Shown here one piece after another: positions 7,479 through 14,106 of a DNA stretch of 14,110 bases (position 1 is its first letter; each line of letters opens with the position of its first letter). Source of the DNA: DASWIV01 sp036397475 (GTDB lineage: Bacteria > JAJVIF01 > JAPKYR01); assembly GCA_036397475.1 (NCBI GenBank), contig DASWIV010000128.1, forward strand, positions 1 through 14,110, written 5' to 3'. Made by a program: the position numbers and the translations under genes. Under the pieces are notes generated by a model. The model worked only from the letters and a program-made list of their open reading frames with translations, ran no database searches and had not been told where the DNA came from.

Positions 7479-7712
7479 AACAAAGCTACCATAGCTCATT
7501 TCACAAGAGAAAAAGTCATTGAATTACAAATTCCATTTCCATCTATTGTAGAACAACGCGCTATCGCATCTTTTCTTGACCGTGAGACTGCCAGAATCTA
7601 CTCAGTAATATTAAAGACAGAGCAATAGATAGAAAAACTCCAGGAATACCGTTCCGCCTTGATTTCGGCGGCGGTAACAGGGAAAATAGATGTGAGAAAG
7701 GAGGCGAGTTAA
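7479..7712 (+). pseudogene. hsdS: hsdS 3' remnant (type I restriction specificity subunit)
   Basis: Read in the frame ending at TAA 7710-7712, this stretch encodes TREKVIELQIPFPSIVEQ then RAIASFLDRETARI, an in-frame TAG at 7626-7628, and IEKLQEYRSALISAAVTGKIDV. This is the C-terminal signature of HsdS: the end of the second target-recognition domain, the EQ-x-xIA-x-FLD-x-ET motif and the distal conserved helix that binds HsdM. Upstream the frame continues only to a stop at 7413-7415 and homology fades before about 7479, so most of the gene, and hsdM, are missing. The internal TAG confirms loss of function. The final TAA overlaps the ATG of the next gene by one base (TAATG), preserving the original operon junction. 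Confidence 0.85.
7697..7704 (+). promoter_or_regulatory. strong Shine-Dalgarno of the metallopeptidase gene
   Basis: AAAGGAGG lies 7 nt before the ATG at 7712, inside the last codons of the hsdS remnant. It fixes the start and shows the gene was built to be translated from the hsd operon mRNA. Confidence 0.8.
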
Positions 7713-8872
7713 TGAGCAGAGTTGAAGTCGCAACTGGGGTACTGCGATGGGCGATAGATCGAGCCGGTCGGACTGAGGGTGATTTAGAGAAGAATAAGAA
7801 ATTCTCTAAGATACGAGAGTGGCTGTCCGGAGAAATTCAACCCACTCTCCGCCAGCTTGAAGACCTGGCAAAAGCGACATGCACTCCGCTGGGATATCTC
7901 TTTCTCCAGAATCCTCCCGAAGAACGTTTGTCCATCCCTCATTTTCGAACACTTGATGATGAGGAGGTTCGAAAGCCAAGTCCCAATCTCCTTGAAACAG
8001 TCCAGTTAATGCAGCACAGACAGGCATGGATGAGGGAATATTTGATCGATGAAGGCCATGATAAACTCCAATTTGTAAAATCTGCACGGATTAGCGAGCC
8101 GTCCTCGACAGTTGCCCGGAAAATTAGAGATATCCTGGATTTGGAAGCAGGATGGGCAGCGAAACAACCAACCTGGACTATAGCTCTGAGCCACCTTAGA
8201 AACACAATAGAAGATAGCGGGATTTTGATTACCTTTAACGGTGTTGTCGGGAATAATACATCTCGTAAGCTCGATCCTGGAGAATTTCGTGGATTTGTCC
8301 TGGTTGACGAATACGCTCCGCTTGTTTTTGTCAACGGCGCGGATAGTAAAGCTGCGCAGATGTTCACCTTGGCTCACGAACTTGCTCACGTAATATTTGG
8401 AAGCAGCGCGGCATTTGATTTGAGAGAAATGCAACCGGCAAATGACCCTACCGAAAAGGCCTGTAATATGGTTGCTGCTGAATTCCTTGTTCCTGAACAA
8501 GAACTCAGGGCTTTATGGCATGAACCCAGTAATAATCGCGAGCCTTTTCAGGTCATCGCGAGACAATTCAAGGTGAGTGTTCTGGTCGCTGCTCGTAGAG
8601 CGCTTGACATTGATTTAATTGAAAAGGCTGAATTTATCGAATTCTATCGGGATTATCAAAATGATGAACGCAGAAAAGCCGCCAAAAGGAAACCGGGAGG
8701 AGATTTTTATGAGACGCAAAATCTTCGCATAGGAAAACGATTCGCATCCGCGATTGTGCAAGCAACAAGAGAAGGTAAACTGCTGTACTCGGAAGCCTAT
8801 AAATTAACGGGGCTCTATGGGAAAACCTTCGAAAGCTATTCTACGTCTCTTGAGCATGGGGGGGAACAGTGA
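7712..8872 (+). CDS. HTH plus ImmA/IrrE metallo-endopeptidase
   Basis: This 386-residue protein has an N-terminal Xre-like helix-turn-helix region (about 5-66, with IREWLSGEIQPTLRQLEDLAKAT and GYLFL). The COG2856 ImmA/IrrE zinc peptidase domain lies at about 150-300. The catalytic motif is MFTLAHELAHVIFG, with zinc ligands H222 and H226 and catalytic E223. The downstream EKACNMVAAEFLVP supplies the likely third ligand, E249. Known relatives (ImmA of ICEBs1, IrrE of Deinococcus) cleave repressors, and Xre-COG2856 proteins have been predicted as antitoxin-type partners in comparative genomic work. The frame is intact and full length. It starts one base inside the hsdS stop codon and overlaps the DUF4411 gene by 4 nt (GTGA). 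Its target is unknown. Possibilities are a transcription factor, or control of the PIN-like partner. Confidence 0.92.
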   Translation: MSRVEVATGVLRWAIDRAGRTEGDLEKNKKFSKIREWLSGEIQPTLRQLEDLAKATCTPLGYLFLQNPPEERLSIPHFRTLDDEEVRKPSPNLLETVQLMQHRQAWMREYLIDEGHDKLQFVKSARISEPSSTVARKIRDILDLEAGWAAKQPTWTIALSHLRNTIEDSGILITFNGVVGNNTSRKLDPGEFRGFVLVDEYAPLVFVNGADSKAAQMFTLAHELAHVIFGSSAAFDLREMQPANDPTEKACNMVAAEFLVPEQELRALWHEPSNNREPFQVIARQFKVSVLVAARRALDIDLIEKAEFIEFYRDYQNDERRKAAKRKPGGDFYETQNLRIGKRFASAIVQATREGKLLYSEAYKLTGLYGKTFESYSTSLEHGGEQ

Positions 8873-9366
8873 CAGAAGGGCAGATTTATTTACTCGATAC
8901 GAGCGTTTTAGTTGAGGCGTATCGACGGTATTACGCGTTTGATATCGCACCTCGATTTTGGGAGCAACTGATCAACAATGCAAACAACGGACGTATTATC
9001 AGCATAGATCGGGTTAGAGATGAGTTGGTAAGAGGAAAGGATGACCTTGCGAAATGGGCAAAGGATGAATTTACCGAAGCTTTTGCTTCGACAAACGATG
9101 ACGATGTTATCAAATCATTTGCGGACATTATTACATGGTCGCAAAATCAAAGTCAGTATACGGACGCCGCTAAAGCTGAATTTGCCAATGGAGCCGATGG
9201 ATGGCTGGTTGCTTATGCGAAAGTGAAGAACGTTGTTGTTGTAACTCAAGAAGTGCATGCACCGGATTCAAAAACTGATATCAAAATTCCAACGGCTTGT
9301 CACGCCTGTAAAGTCAAGCCAATAGATACTTTCGAAATGATGAGAAAGTTAGGTATCAGCTTTTAA
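8869..9366 (+). CDS. DUF4411 PIN-like protein
   Basis: This 165-residue protein matches DUF4411, a PIN-like family. The first strand, IYLLDTSVLVEAYRRYY (6-22), carries D10. The second acidic site is in SIDRVRDELVRG (E52), and the third in ANGADGWLVAYAKV (D110), followed by strand VVVVTQE. That is the usual acidic triad of PIN ribonucleases, so metal-dependent RNase activity is plausible but unproven. The GTG start overlaps the TGA of the peptidase gene as GTGA, after a run of G's that can serve as the ribosome site; coupling is strong. Peptidase/DUF4411 pairs occur inside type I restriction operons and alone, and have been regarded as toxin-antitoxin-like. Here the frame and acidic residues are intact even though the restriction genes on both sides are broken. 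Confidence 0.85.
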   Translation: MTEGQIYLLDTSVLVEAYRRYYAFDIAPRFWEQLINNANNGRIISIDRVRDELVRGKDDLAKWAKDEFTEAFASTNDDDVIKSFADIITWSQNQSQYTDAAKAEFANGADGWLVAYAKVKNVVVVTQEVHAPDSKTDIKIPTACHACKVKPIDTFEMMRKLGISF

Positions 9367-9420
9367 TCCATCGGGATAAGGTTGCTGGTCATACAAACAT
9401 AATCAGCGTATTCTAAAATC

Positions 9421-9894
9421 ATGATTGAATCATACAAAGAACAAGCCTTCGAAGAATTTATCGAGACCTACCTGCTCATAAACGGTGGGTATACTCAGAT
9501 TCCGGAAGACGAGGAATACAACCGCGAGCTTGCGTTGTTTCCGAAAGAAGCTATCCGTTTCATAAAGAATTCTCAACCGGAAATCTACGAAAAACTTGAA
9601 GCGCAACTCGGTTCCGCCACAGACGGCGCGATTATCGACGCGCTGGTTAAATTCCTGGATTCGGATGAGCACGGCACTCTCGATGTCATCCGTAGCGGTT
9701 TCAAGGTGTACGGCAAGACAATCAAGATGGCATTCTTTAAGCCCGCGTTCGGGAAATGGAAACCGTGGTATGTGAAAAATAAGAAGTATAAAATGCTTTT
9801 CAAAAAAAGTATTAAATTTCTATCTAAACCATTATCAAGAAATCCGGTTAAAAACGGAGAACCCAAAAAAGTGACAAAGGCAATTAAAATATAA
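9421..9894 (+). pseudogene. hsdR: hsdR 5' remnant (type I restriction subunit, N-terminus only)
   Basis: The first ~112 residues of this 157-residue frame read like the N-terminus of HsdR: YKEQAFEEFIETYLLINGGY (5-24), then DEEYNRELALFP, FIKNSQPEIYEKL, HGTLDVIRSGFKVYG and IKMAFFKPAFG. After that point the expected continuation toward RQLHYS and the nuclease and helicase domains is absent. The frame runs into a lysine-rich, AT-rich tail (KWKPWYVKNKKYKMLFKK...) and stops. HsdR proteins are normally around 1000 residues, so over 85% is missing. The ATG at 9421 fits the family start, although no good Shine-Dalgarno is seen. With the hsdS remnant at 7479-7712 it brackets the peptidase/DUF4411 pair. 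An expressed short protein cannot be excluded. Confidence 0.8.
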
Positions 9895-10019
9895 TCCACA
9901 CAAAAAATATCCCCCGGGAACCTCTCTACTTCTATGTAATGACTGGATTCAAAGGACTTCACCTCCCAATTCATTTTATGCTTGAATTAAATGGAATTCG
10001 ACAATTCGAGGATTGCCTT

Positions 10020-10038
10020 CCCACACTTAAAACGTGGG
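10020..10038. repeat. palindrome between convergent genes
   Basis: CCCAC and GTGGG arms enclose a 9-nt AT-rich loop, followed by CTACC. A longer-range inverted pair, CACACTT (10023-10029) and AAGTGTG (10077-10083), overlaps it. It sits between the convergent hsdR remnant and the - strand membrane-protein gene. It may be a bidirectional terminator or a REP-like element; its 3' GGGCTAC matches the hairpin at 11652-11674 read on the - strand. Confidence 0.4.
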
Positions 10039-10088
10039 CTACCAATAATCAGAACAGTTGCGGTAATCCACACATAAAGTGTGAACCC

Positions 10089-10577
10089 CTACCCCAACCC
10101 CACTATATTCCTCAGCATTGACTCCGCTTCCTCCGGATTCTGGCAGCCGACGAGATAGTTTTTTTCGGTGGTCTCAACTGCAATGGCGGTATTTGTTATC
10201 GACGCTGTGAACGCTGTCCATCCTTTCCATTTACCAGCGCCCCCTTTGATCCCCCATCCGCCGAAATCCTTAAGCCCATTATATTCAACCGCTTTAATTG
10301 ACTTTATTTTTGAGTAATCCAGTTTAAAACCTACTAACCCCGTAAATCCGTACTTCACCTCCAGGTGATCCTCCCACGCTTTCCCCCTGACTTCAGGGAG
10401 GAAAAAGAAAAGCAGCGCCGCGCTGAAAAGCATCGTTACCCGGAAAATCCACACGGCGGCGACCGGCTCACCCTCCATATTCACCGCGAACGGCATCACA
10501 AGCATCAAAATTCCGGTAACCAGCAGCAGCCATTTCAGGCTTTCCGATGAATCAGTCCATTTGTAAAGAGGTTCCAT
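10089..10577 (-). CDS. membrane protein with bacterial PH-like domain
   Basis: Two hydrophobic segments, about residues 14-31 (LKWLLLVTGILMLVMPFA) and 42-61 (VWIFRVTMLFSAALLFFFL), are followed by a soluble beta-rich domain. It contains DFGGWGIKGGAGKWKGWTAF and ends with KNYLVGCQNPEEAESMLRNI. The FGGWGI and YLVG-x-x-NPEEA motifs are characteristic of small membrane proteins with a bPH-type domain (YdbT-like and relatives of unknown function). A GTG at 10583 would add two residues; I prefer the ATG at 10575-10577, but the Shine-Dalgarno signal is weak for both. Length is about 162 residues. It is convergent with the hsdR remnant and divergent from the HDOD gene, hence probably monocistronic. 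Its tail resembles that of the protein at 6953-7357. Function unknown. Confidence 0.72.
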   Translation of the reverse strand: MEPLYKWTDSSESLKWLLLVTGILMLVMPFAVNMEGEPVAAVWIFRVTMLFSAALLFFFLPEVRGKAWEDHLEVKYGFTGLVGFKLDYSKIKSIKAVEYNGLKDFGGWGIKGGAGKWKGWTAFTASITNTAIAVETTEKNYLVGCQNPEEAESMLRNIVGLG

Positions 10578-10583
10578 ATTCAC

Positions 10584-10706
10584 TTACACCAGACTCTATT
10601 AATAATGTATTGGTTTCAGAATGGAGATTATTATATAGGTTTTCCTTCCACAAATGGACGTGTGCGATGGATATTATAATGTGTATCAAGTGGAGTAATT
10701 CCTGAA
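10584..10706. promoter_or_regulatory. divergent promoter region, membrane protein / HDOD gene
   Basis: This AT-rich spacer holds a perfect TATAAT on each strand: 10675-10680 (+), 27 nt before the HDOD GTG, and 10630-10635 (-), about 50 nt before the membrane-protein start. No good -35 box is seen at 17 nt for either. Only the -10 elements are supported. Confidence 0.35.
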
Positions 10707-11645
10707 GTGGCGTATACAACCTTAAGACTCGATCATGTCATAGACAAGATCAAGGAAATCCCGACTCTACCCGACGTGGTGTTCAAGGTCAGCGAGGTCG
10801 TGAACAACCCTAACACGTCGGCAGCGGACCTTGAAGACGTCATCGCGCACGACCAGGCAATCGCCGCCAAGGTTCTCAAGCTTGTAAACTCGGCCTTCTA
10901 CGGTCTCCCCGGAAAAGTTGATACCTTATCCCGCGCTATTCCCCTCCTCGGCTTCTCTACTGTCCGAAACCTCGTGATGAGCGTCAGCATCTTCAACATC
11001 TCCGCCATTTCCGAATTCGACATGAAAGCGTTCTGGCGGCATTCGTTCGCCACAAGCACTGCCGCAAGAGCTATCGCGATCGCCGATGGACTTCCCGACG
11101 CCGAGACCCATTCGCTTGCCGGGCTTCTGCACGACATGGGTAAGGTTGTGATGTTCCAGTATTTCGTGAAGGAATACCTGAAGGTCATCGACCTGATGGA
11201 AAAGAAAAATCTCACCTTCCTCCAGGCAGAGCGTGAGCTTTACCAGGTGGACCACACCGAGGTCGGCAGGGAGCTCACATCGCGGTGGGGATTTCCCCCG
11301 AACCTGGTAGCGGCGATAGCGCATCACCATAATCCCGAGAACGCGGGCGACCTGTGCGATTTTGTGTCCGTGACTGCGACCGCGAATGCGATCTGCATGA
11401 TTGTGGATGAAGAGAGGCTTATCGCAGACCTTGGATTTGAAGTCGCGGCGGAAGCGTCCGAGGGATTCCATCCCCTGAACCAGGCATCGTACGCTGCGGT
11501 TATGAAGGATTTCCAGAGGCAGATGCCGTTCTTCAAGGCATTTGTGGACCGGATGGAGAATATCCGCCACGCGACCCCTCTTCCCAGCGAGCTAAGGCGT
11601 AACAACAAGGGCTCGGTCTGGACAGTTCCCGAAAAACAGACATAA
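10707..11645 (+). CDS. HDOD domain signalling protein
   Basis: The HDOD domain covers about residues 10-215 of this 312-residue cytoplasmic protein. It opens with IDKIKEIPTLPDVVFKVSEVVNNP (12-35), then IAHDQAIAAKVLKLVNSAFYG (46-66) and TLSRAIPLLGFSTVRNLVMS (73-92). Unlike many HDOD proteins it keeps histidines and HD residues in the positions of catalytic HD domains: H112, H142-D143 in GLLHDMGK, H183 in VDHTEVG, and H206-H208. HDOD proteins act in chemosensory, motility, cyclic-di-GMP and stress signalling, mostly as non-catalytic scaffolds. No EAL, GGDEF or receiver domain is attached. GTG at 10707 is chosen because GGAG lies 11 nt upstream and the HDOD domain begins immediately after; no better start is visible. 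A perfect hairpin starts 9 nt after the stop codon. Confidence 0.92.
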   Translation: MAYTTLRLDHVIDKIKEIPTLPDVVFKVSEVVNNPNTSAADLEDVIAHDQAIAAKVLKLVNSAFYGLPGKVDTLSRAIPLLGFSTVRNLVMSVSIFNISAISEFDMKAFWRHSFATSTAARAIAIADGLPDAETHSLAGLLHDMGKVVMFQYFVKEYLKVIDLMEKKNLTFLQAERELYQVDHTEVGRELTSRWGFPPNLVAAIAHHHNPENAGDLCDFVSVTATANAICMIVDEERLIADLGFEVAAEASEGFHPLNQASYAAVMKDFQRQMPFFKAFVDRMENIRHATPLPSELRRNNKGSVWTVPEKQT

Positions 11646-11653
11646 ATGTGTAG

Positions 11654-11674
11654 CCCGGCATTCACAATGCCGGG
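11654..11674 (+). terminator. perfect 9-bp hairpin after the HDOD gene
   Basis: Nine-base arms (11654-11662 and 11666-11674) pair perfectly around a CAC loop, starting 9 nt after the stop codon. Only ATTTC follows, so a T tract is nearly absent. It may act as a terminator or 3'-end stabiliser, or be a REP-like palindrome: on the - strand it ends in GGGCTACA, as the element at 10020-10038 ends in GGGCTACC. Confidence 0.45.
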
Positions 11675-11762
11675 ATTTCAATCAGAAGTCCATGGGTGCC
11701 TACCACATTTAAAGCTGGTTGCGGATTCATACTTCTATGCCGGGTGCCCTACCTGCACGCAG

Positions 11763-11804
11763 CCGGGTACCGCCCATCCGCCAAGGCGGATAGGCGGCAC
11801 CCGG
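11763..11804. repeat. long near-perfect palindrome
   Basis: Two 20-nt arms (11763-11782 and 11785-11804) pair with two mismatches around a 2-nt AA centre. The innermost ATCCGCC/GGCGGAT arms are perfect. There is no T tract on either side. A stem this long and GC-rich could extrude as a cruciform or fold strongly in RNA; it may be an intergenic palindromic repeat or recombination site. Confidence 0.7.
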
Positions 11805-11879
11805 GGTTGGCATGATCCAATTCTACCACCACTGAATAGGCTGCAAAACTCATGGGCAAGTTTTATAACCTGCACCCGA

Positions 11880-11976
11880 GGAATGCGTGATAGTACGCCG
11901 CGGCGGACGCGCTCCAGCGTTTAGGGAATGCGTGATAGGAATCCCGCGCTCCGGCGTTTAGGAGTTTCGCGGTTCC
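11880..11976. repeat. degenerate tandem ~36-bp repeat, locus B
   Basis: Unit 1 (11880-11924) is expanded to 45 bp by a replaced middle containing the palindrome CGCCGCGGCG (11896-11905). Unit 2 (11925-11960) is the clean 36-bp form. A truncated third piece (11961-11976) is like the GGAGTCTCGCGTTCC of locus A. Orientation is the same as at 6055-6144. The best match between loci is 36 bases with one difference. Confidence 0.75.
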
Positions 11977-12061
11977 GACGATCTTCACCTGGAGCCTTAT
12001 CCCAGCAGAAAATTGACCGGCCGTGATTATGCACTTTTCTTTTCATAACCCGTAATTTTCC

Positions 12062-12090
12062 TTGCCGACATATGCTACCGTATGTATTAT
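12062..12090 (+). promoter_or_regulatory. sigma70-like promoter of the TPR gene
   Basis: TTGCCG (12062-12067), a 17-nt spacer and TATTAT (12085-12090). The predicted start is near 12097. A short hairpin (TCCCC 12096-12100 with GGGGA 12107-12111) would then lie at the extreme 5' end of the message, just before AGGAG at 12117-12121. The promoter overlaps the upstream in-frame ATG at 12082, which rules that codon out as the start. Confidence 0.6.
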
Positions 12091-12126
12091 TCCACTCCCC
12101 CTTGTAGGGGAATCACAGGAGTTGCC

Positions 12127-13809
12127 ATGCCTGACGATACCGGCACCGCGGAAATTCCCGCCAAAGCCAGAGAGTATTACAACGAAGCGGTCAGCATCAT
12201 CCAGGAAGATGTCGCGATGCGTAGAACCATGCTCGCGACCGACAGCGTGATCGGGAACCTTCGCAGGGCGATCGACGAATACTCGCACTTCTTCGAAGCG
12301 TGGCGGCTCCTTGGCGAAATTTATCTCAGTACCGAGCAGGTGCTTCAGGGATACCTCGCGTTAAAACGCGCGGACCTGATAAAGCCCGGAGACATGTCGG
12401 TGAAAACCCTCCTGGGGGAAGCGTCGCTTATCACTAACCGTCCGGAACTCGCCCTGAAATACCTGTCGGAAATTGAAGACAATGAAAATACCCCGCTCGC
12501 GTCGAAAAAACTGAAAGCCCTGGCGCTCGCGAAGTGCGAAAAATGGGAAGACGCGCTGAGGACATTCGGGGAAGCTCTGGCGGTCGATCCGCAGGACGGG
12601 AATCTGAGGCTTGAGTGTTCCAGGATCCTGAACGATCTGGGCTACCATCCGGAGGCAGCGTCGGTGCTCGCGGATTTCCTCGATCCGTACAGGGATTTTA
12701 TCGATAACCAGGCGTCGATCAATGGAACCGGATGGATAATGCCGCCGCATGAATCGCTGGAGAGGCTCTCGAAAGGAGCGTCGTCAAAAGCCCGGAAGAT
12801 CGAGATCGTCCCGCAGATGGAAAATTACATGGTGTGGTACGCGCTCGGGAATATTTTCCTGGACGGGGAGCATTTCGCGGCGGCGGTGACGTGTTACAGG
12901 ATGGCGCTGAAGATCCACCCGGATTATTACGACTGCCTTCATAACATGGGGCTGGCTCTGGTGGAACTCGGACGTGCGAACGAAGCGATCCAGTTATTCG
13001 AGACCGCTATCGAGACATCCCCGGACGAGCCGGACGCTTACCTGTCGCTGGCCGAGCTCCTGGAAGAAGAAGCGCCGGATGATACCGACGAGATATCGTT
13101 GAATTACCTGATGTATTACAGGCTCGACCCGGACGCGGAGGGGTTTTCTGAGCTCGAACCGGAGCTTGTGTCGAGGCTGAAGGAGTCGCCTGATATTTCG
13201 CTCCTGTTCCTGCTGGCGCATGTTTACCTGGAAATGGAAGAACCGGAAAAGGCGTATGAAATTCTGAATCAGCTCGAAAAGCAGGGCTCCGACGATCCCA
13301 TGCTGTTCATGCTGCTGGGAAGGTCGCAGGCAGAGCTTGAGATGTACGAGGAAGCTGTCAAATCGTACAGGACGTCGCTTGAAAATACCGGGGAATATGA
13401 CCGGGAAGGCATTTTCGACGATGAGGAGATAGAGCCGAAGCTGCGGTATGAACTGGCGTCGGTGTATGAAGAAATAGGAAAGATTGATGAAGCGGTCGGG
13501 GTGCTTAAAGAGGATGTGGGTGTGCTGGATTCGGACGGCCTTACGCTGCTGGCGGAACTGGTGAAGGAGTCGGATCCGGGAGAAGCGGGGAAGTACTGGG
13601 AGCTCGCAATCGAGAGGGACGGGGAGAATTTAGACGCATTAATGGAGTACGCGGTAAACAAATCAAAGGCCGGCGATACTGAAGGAGCGATAGAATTACT
13701 GGAGAAAACATACGCTTTGGTGGAAGAGGATGAGGAACTGACAGAGATGTTAGGCAGGCTGTACGCGGAGATTGGGGCGGACGAATTGTCGCCGCAAATG
13801 GGAAAATAA
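12127..13809 (+). CDS. TPR-repeat protein
   Basis: This 560-residue protein has no signal peptide or membrane helix and is strongly acidic in its C-terminal half. TPR-like helical pairs run through most of it. Clear ones are WRLLGEIYLSTEQVLQGYLALKRA, WYALGNIFLDGEHFAAAVTCYRMALKIHPD, DCLHNMGLALVELGRANEAIQLFETAIETSPD, MLFMLLGRSQAELEMYEEAVKSYRTSLEN, LRYELASVYEEIGKIDEAVGVLKED and EMLGRLYAEIG. No catalytic domain is attached, so it is probably a cytoplasmic scaffold or adaptor whose partners cannot be named. The ATG at 12127 has AGGAG 5 nt upstream. The in-frame ATG at 12082 sits inside the predicted promoter and would add a non-homologous MYYSTPPCRGITGVA, so I reject it. The gene is probably transcribed alone: both flanking spacers exceed 250 bp and the next gene has its own promoter. 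Confidence 0.88.
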   Translation: MPDDTGTAEIPAKAREYYNEAVSIIQEDVAMRRTMLATDSVIGNLRRAIDEYSHFFEAWRLLGEIYLSTEQVLQGYLALKRADLIKPGDMSVKTLLGEASLITNRPELALKYLSEIEDNENTPLASKKLKALALAKCEKWEDALRTFGEALAVDPQDGNLRLECSRILNDLGYHPEAASVLADFLDPYRDFIDNQASINGTGWIMPPHESLERLSKGASSKARKIEIVPQMENYMVWYALGNIFLDGEHFAAAVTCYRMALKIHPDYYDCLHNMGLALVELGRANEAIQLFETAIETSPDEPDAYLSLAELLEEEAPDDTDEISLNYLMYYRLDPDAEGFSELEPELVSRLKESPDISLLFLLAHVYLEMEEPEKAYEILNQLEKQGSDDPMLFMLLGRSQAELEMYEEAVKSYRTSLENTGEYDREGIFDDEEIEPKLRYELASVYEEIGKIDEAVGVLKEDVGVLDSDGLTLLAELVKESDPGEAGKYWELAIERDGENLDALMEYAVNKSKAGDTEGAIELLEKTYALVEEDEELTEMLGRLYAEIGADELSPQMGK

Positions 13810-13882
13810 TTAGTCTTAAATGAATATTATGGGAATTTAAAGTCGATTTGCGGGAATAATTGTCCAGATGCAACCTGAACTG

Positions 13883-13911
13883 TTGTCAATGCGTCTTAAA
13901 AATGATACATT
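13883..13911 (+). promoter_or_regulatory. extended -10 promoter of the next gene
   Basis: TTGTCA (13883-13888), a 17-nt spacer and TACATT (13906-13911), preceded by TGA to give an extended -10 (TGnTACATT). Transcription should start near 13918, about 190 nt before the likely start codon at 14107. Confidence 0.6.
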
Positions 13912-13917
13912 CGGGTG

Positions 13918-14106
13918 CAATCCTCGAATCACGAGACCTGCAAACCATCAAATAACAGCTGGTCACCTTGAAGGACGGCGGACCAGCTCCAAATTAACAA
14001 CCTGGAATTGATTGGGTGGGTAAACACGTCGGGATAGGCCGGCGGTTATCTGAGATGAGATCTTTGTGCCAAATTTAGCAAGAGTTTTAAAAAAGAGGAA
14101 TATTAG
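13918..14106 (+). promoter_or_regulatory. long 5' leader with inverted repeat
   Basis: Between the predicted transcription start and the ATG at 14107 lie a small hairpin (CTCG/CGAG, 13923-13935) and a perfect 8-bp inverted repeat (13957-13964 and 13981-13988). The repeat has a 16-nt centre that can itself pair CCTT with AGG. GAGG (14095-14098) lies 8 nt before the ATG. I recognise no known riboswitch class. It could be a structured regulatory leader, or the inverted repeat could be an operator. Confidence 0.4.

Larger units (their letters stand above)
11646..12061. other. gene-free, repeat-rich spacer
   Basis: About 415 bp without a credible gene. In order it holds the hairpin at 11654-11674, two variants of a GGGTGCC(C)TACC phrase (11695-11705 and 11742-11753), a long palindrome (11763-11804), the ~36-bp repeat cluster (11880-11976), and AT-richer sequence leading into the TPR promoter. 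Open frames that cross it, for example 11646-11924, have no family features, no ribosome site and consist largely of repeat sequence. Confidence 0.6.

Noticed and set aside
9939..10121. 60-residue + strand open frame overlapping the end of the PH-like membrane gene
   Set aside because: No ribosome site, contains the palindromic element and overlaps a convincing gene antisense.
11646..11924. 92-residue open frame after the HDOD gene
   Set aside because: It is made of hairpin and repeat sequence, starts without a ribosome site and shows no protein-like pattern.
13269..13661. Serine-rich - strand open frame opposite the TPR gene
   Set aside because: The serine richness is the antisense reading of acidic GAA/GAG/GAC-rich codons; no independent support.
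13918..14106. Cyclic-di-GMP or TPP riboswitch in the leader
   Set aside because: It has isolated look-alikes (GCAAACC and CTGAGA), but the other conserved blocks and their order are absent.
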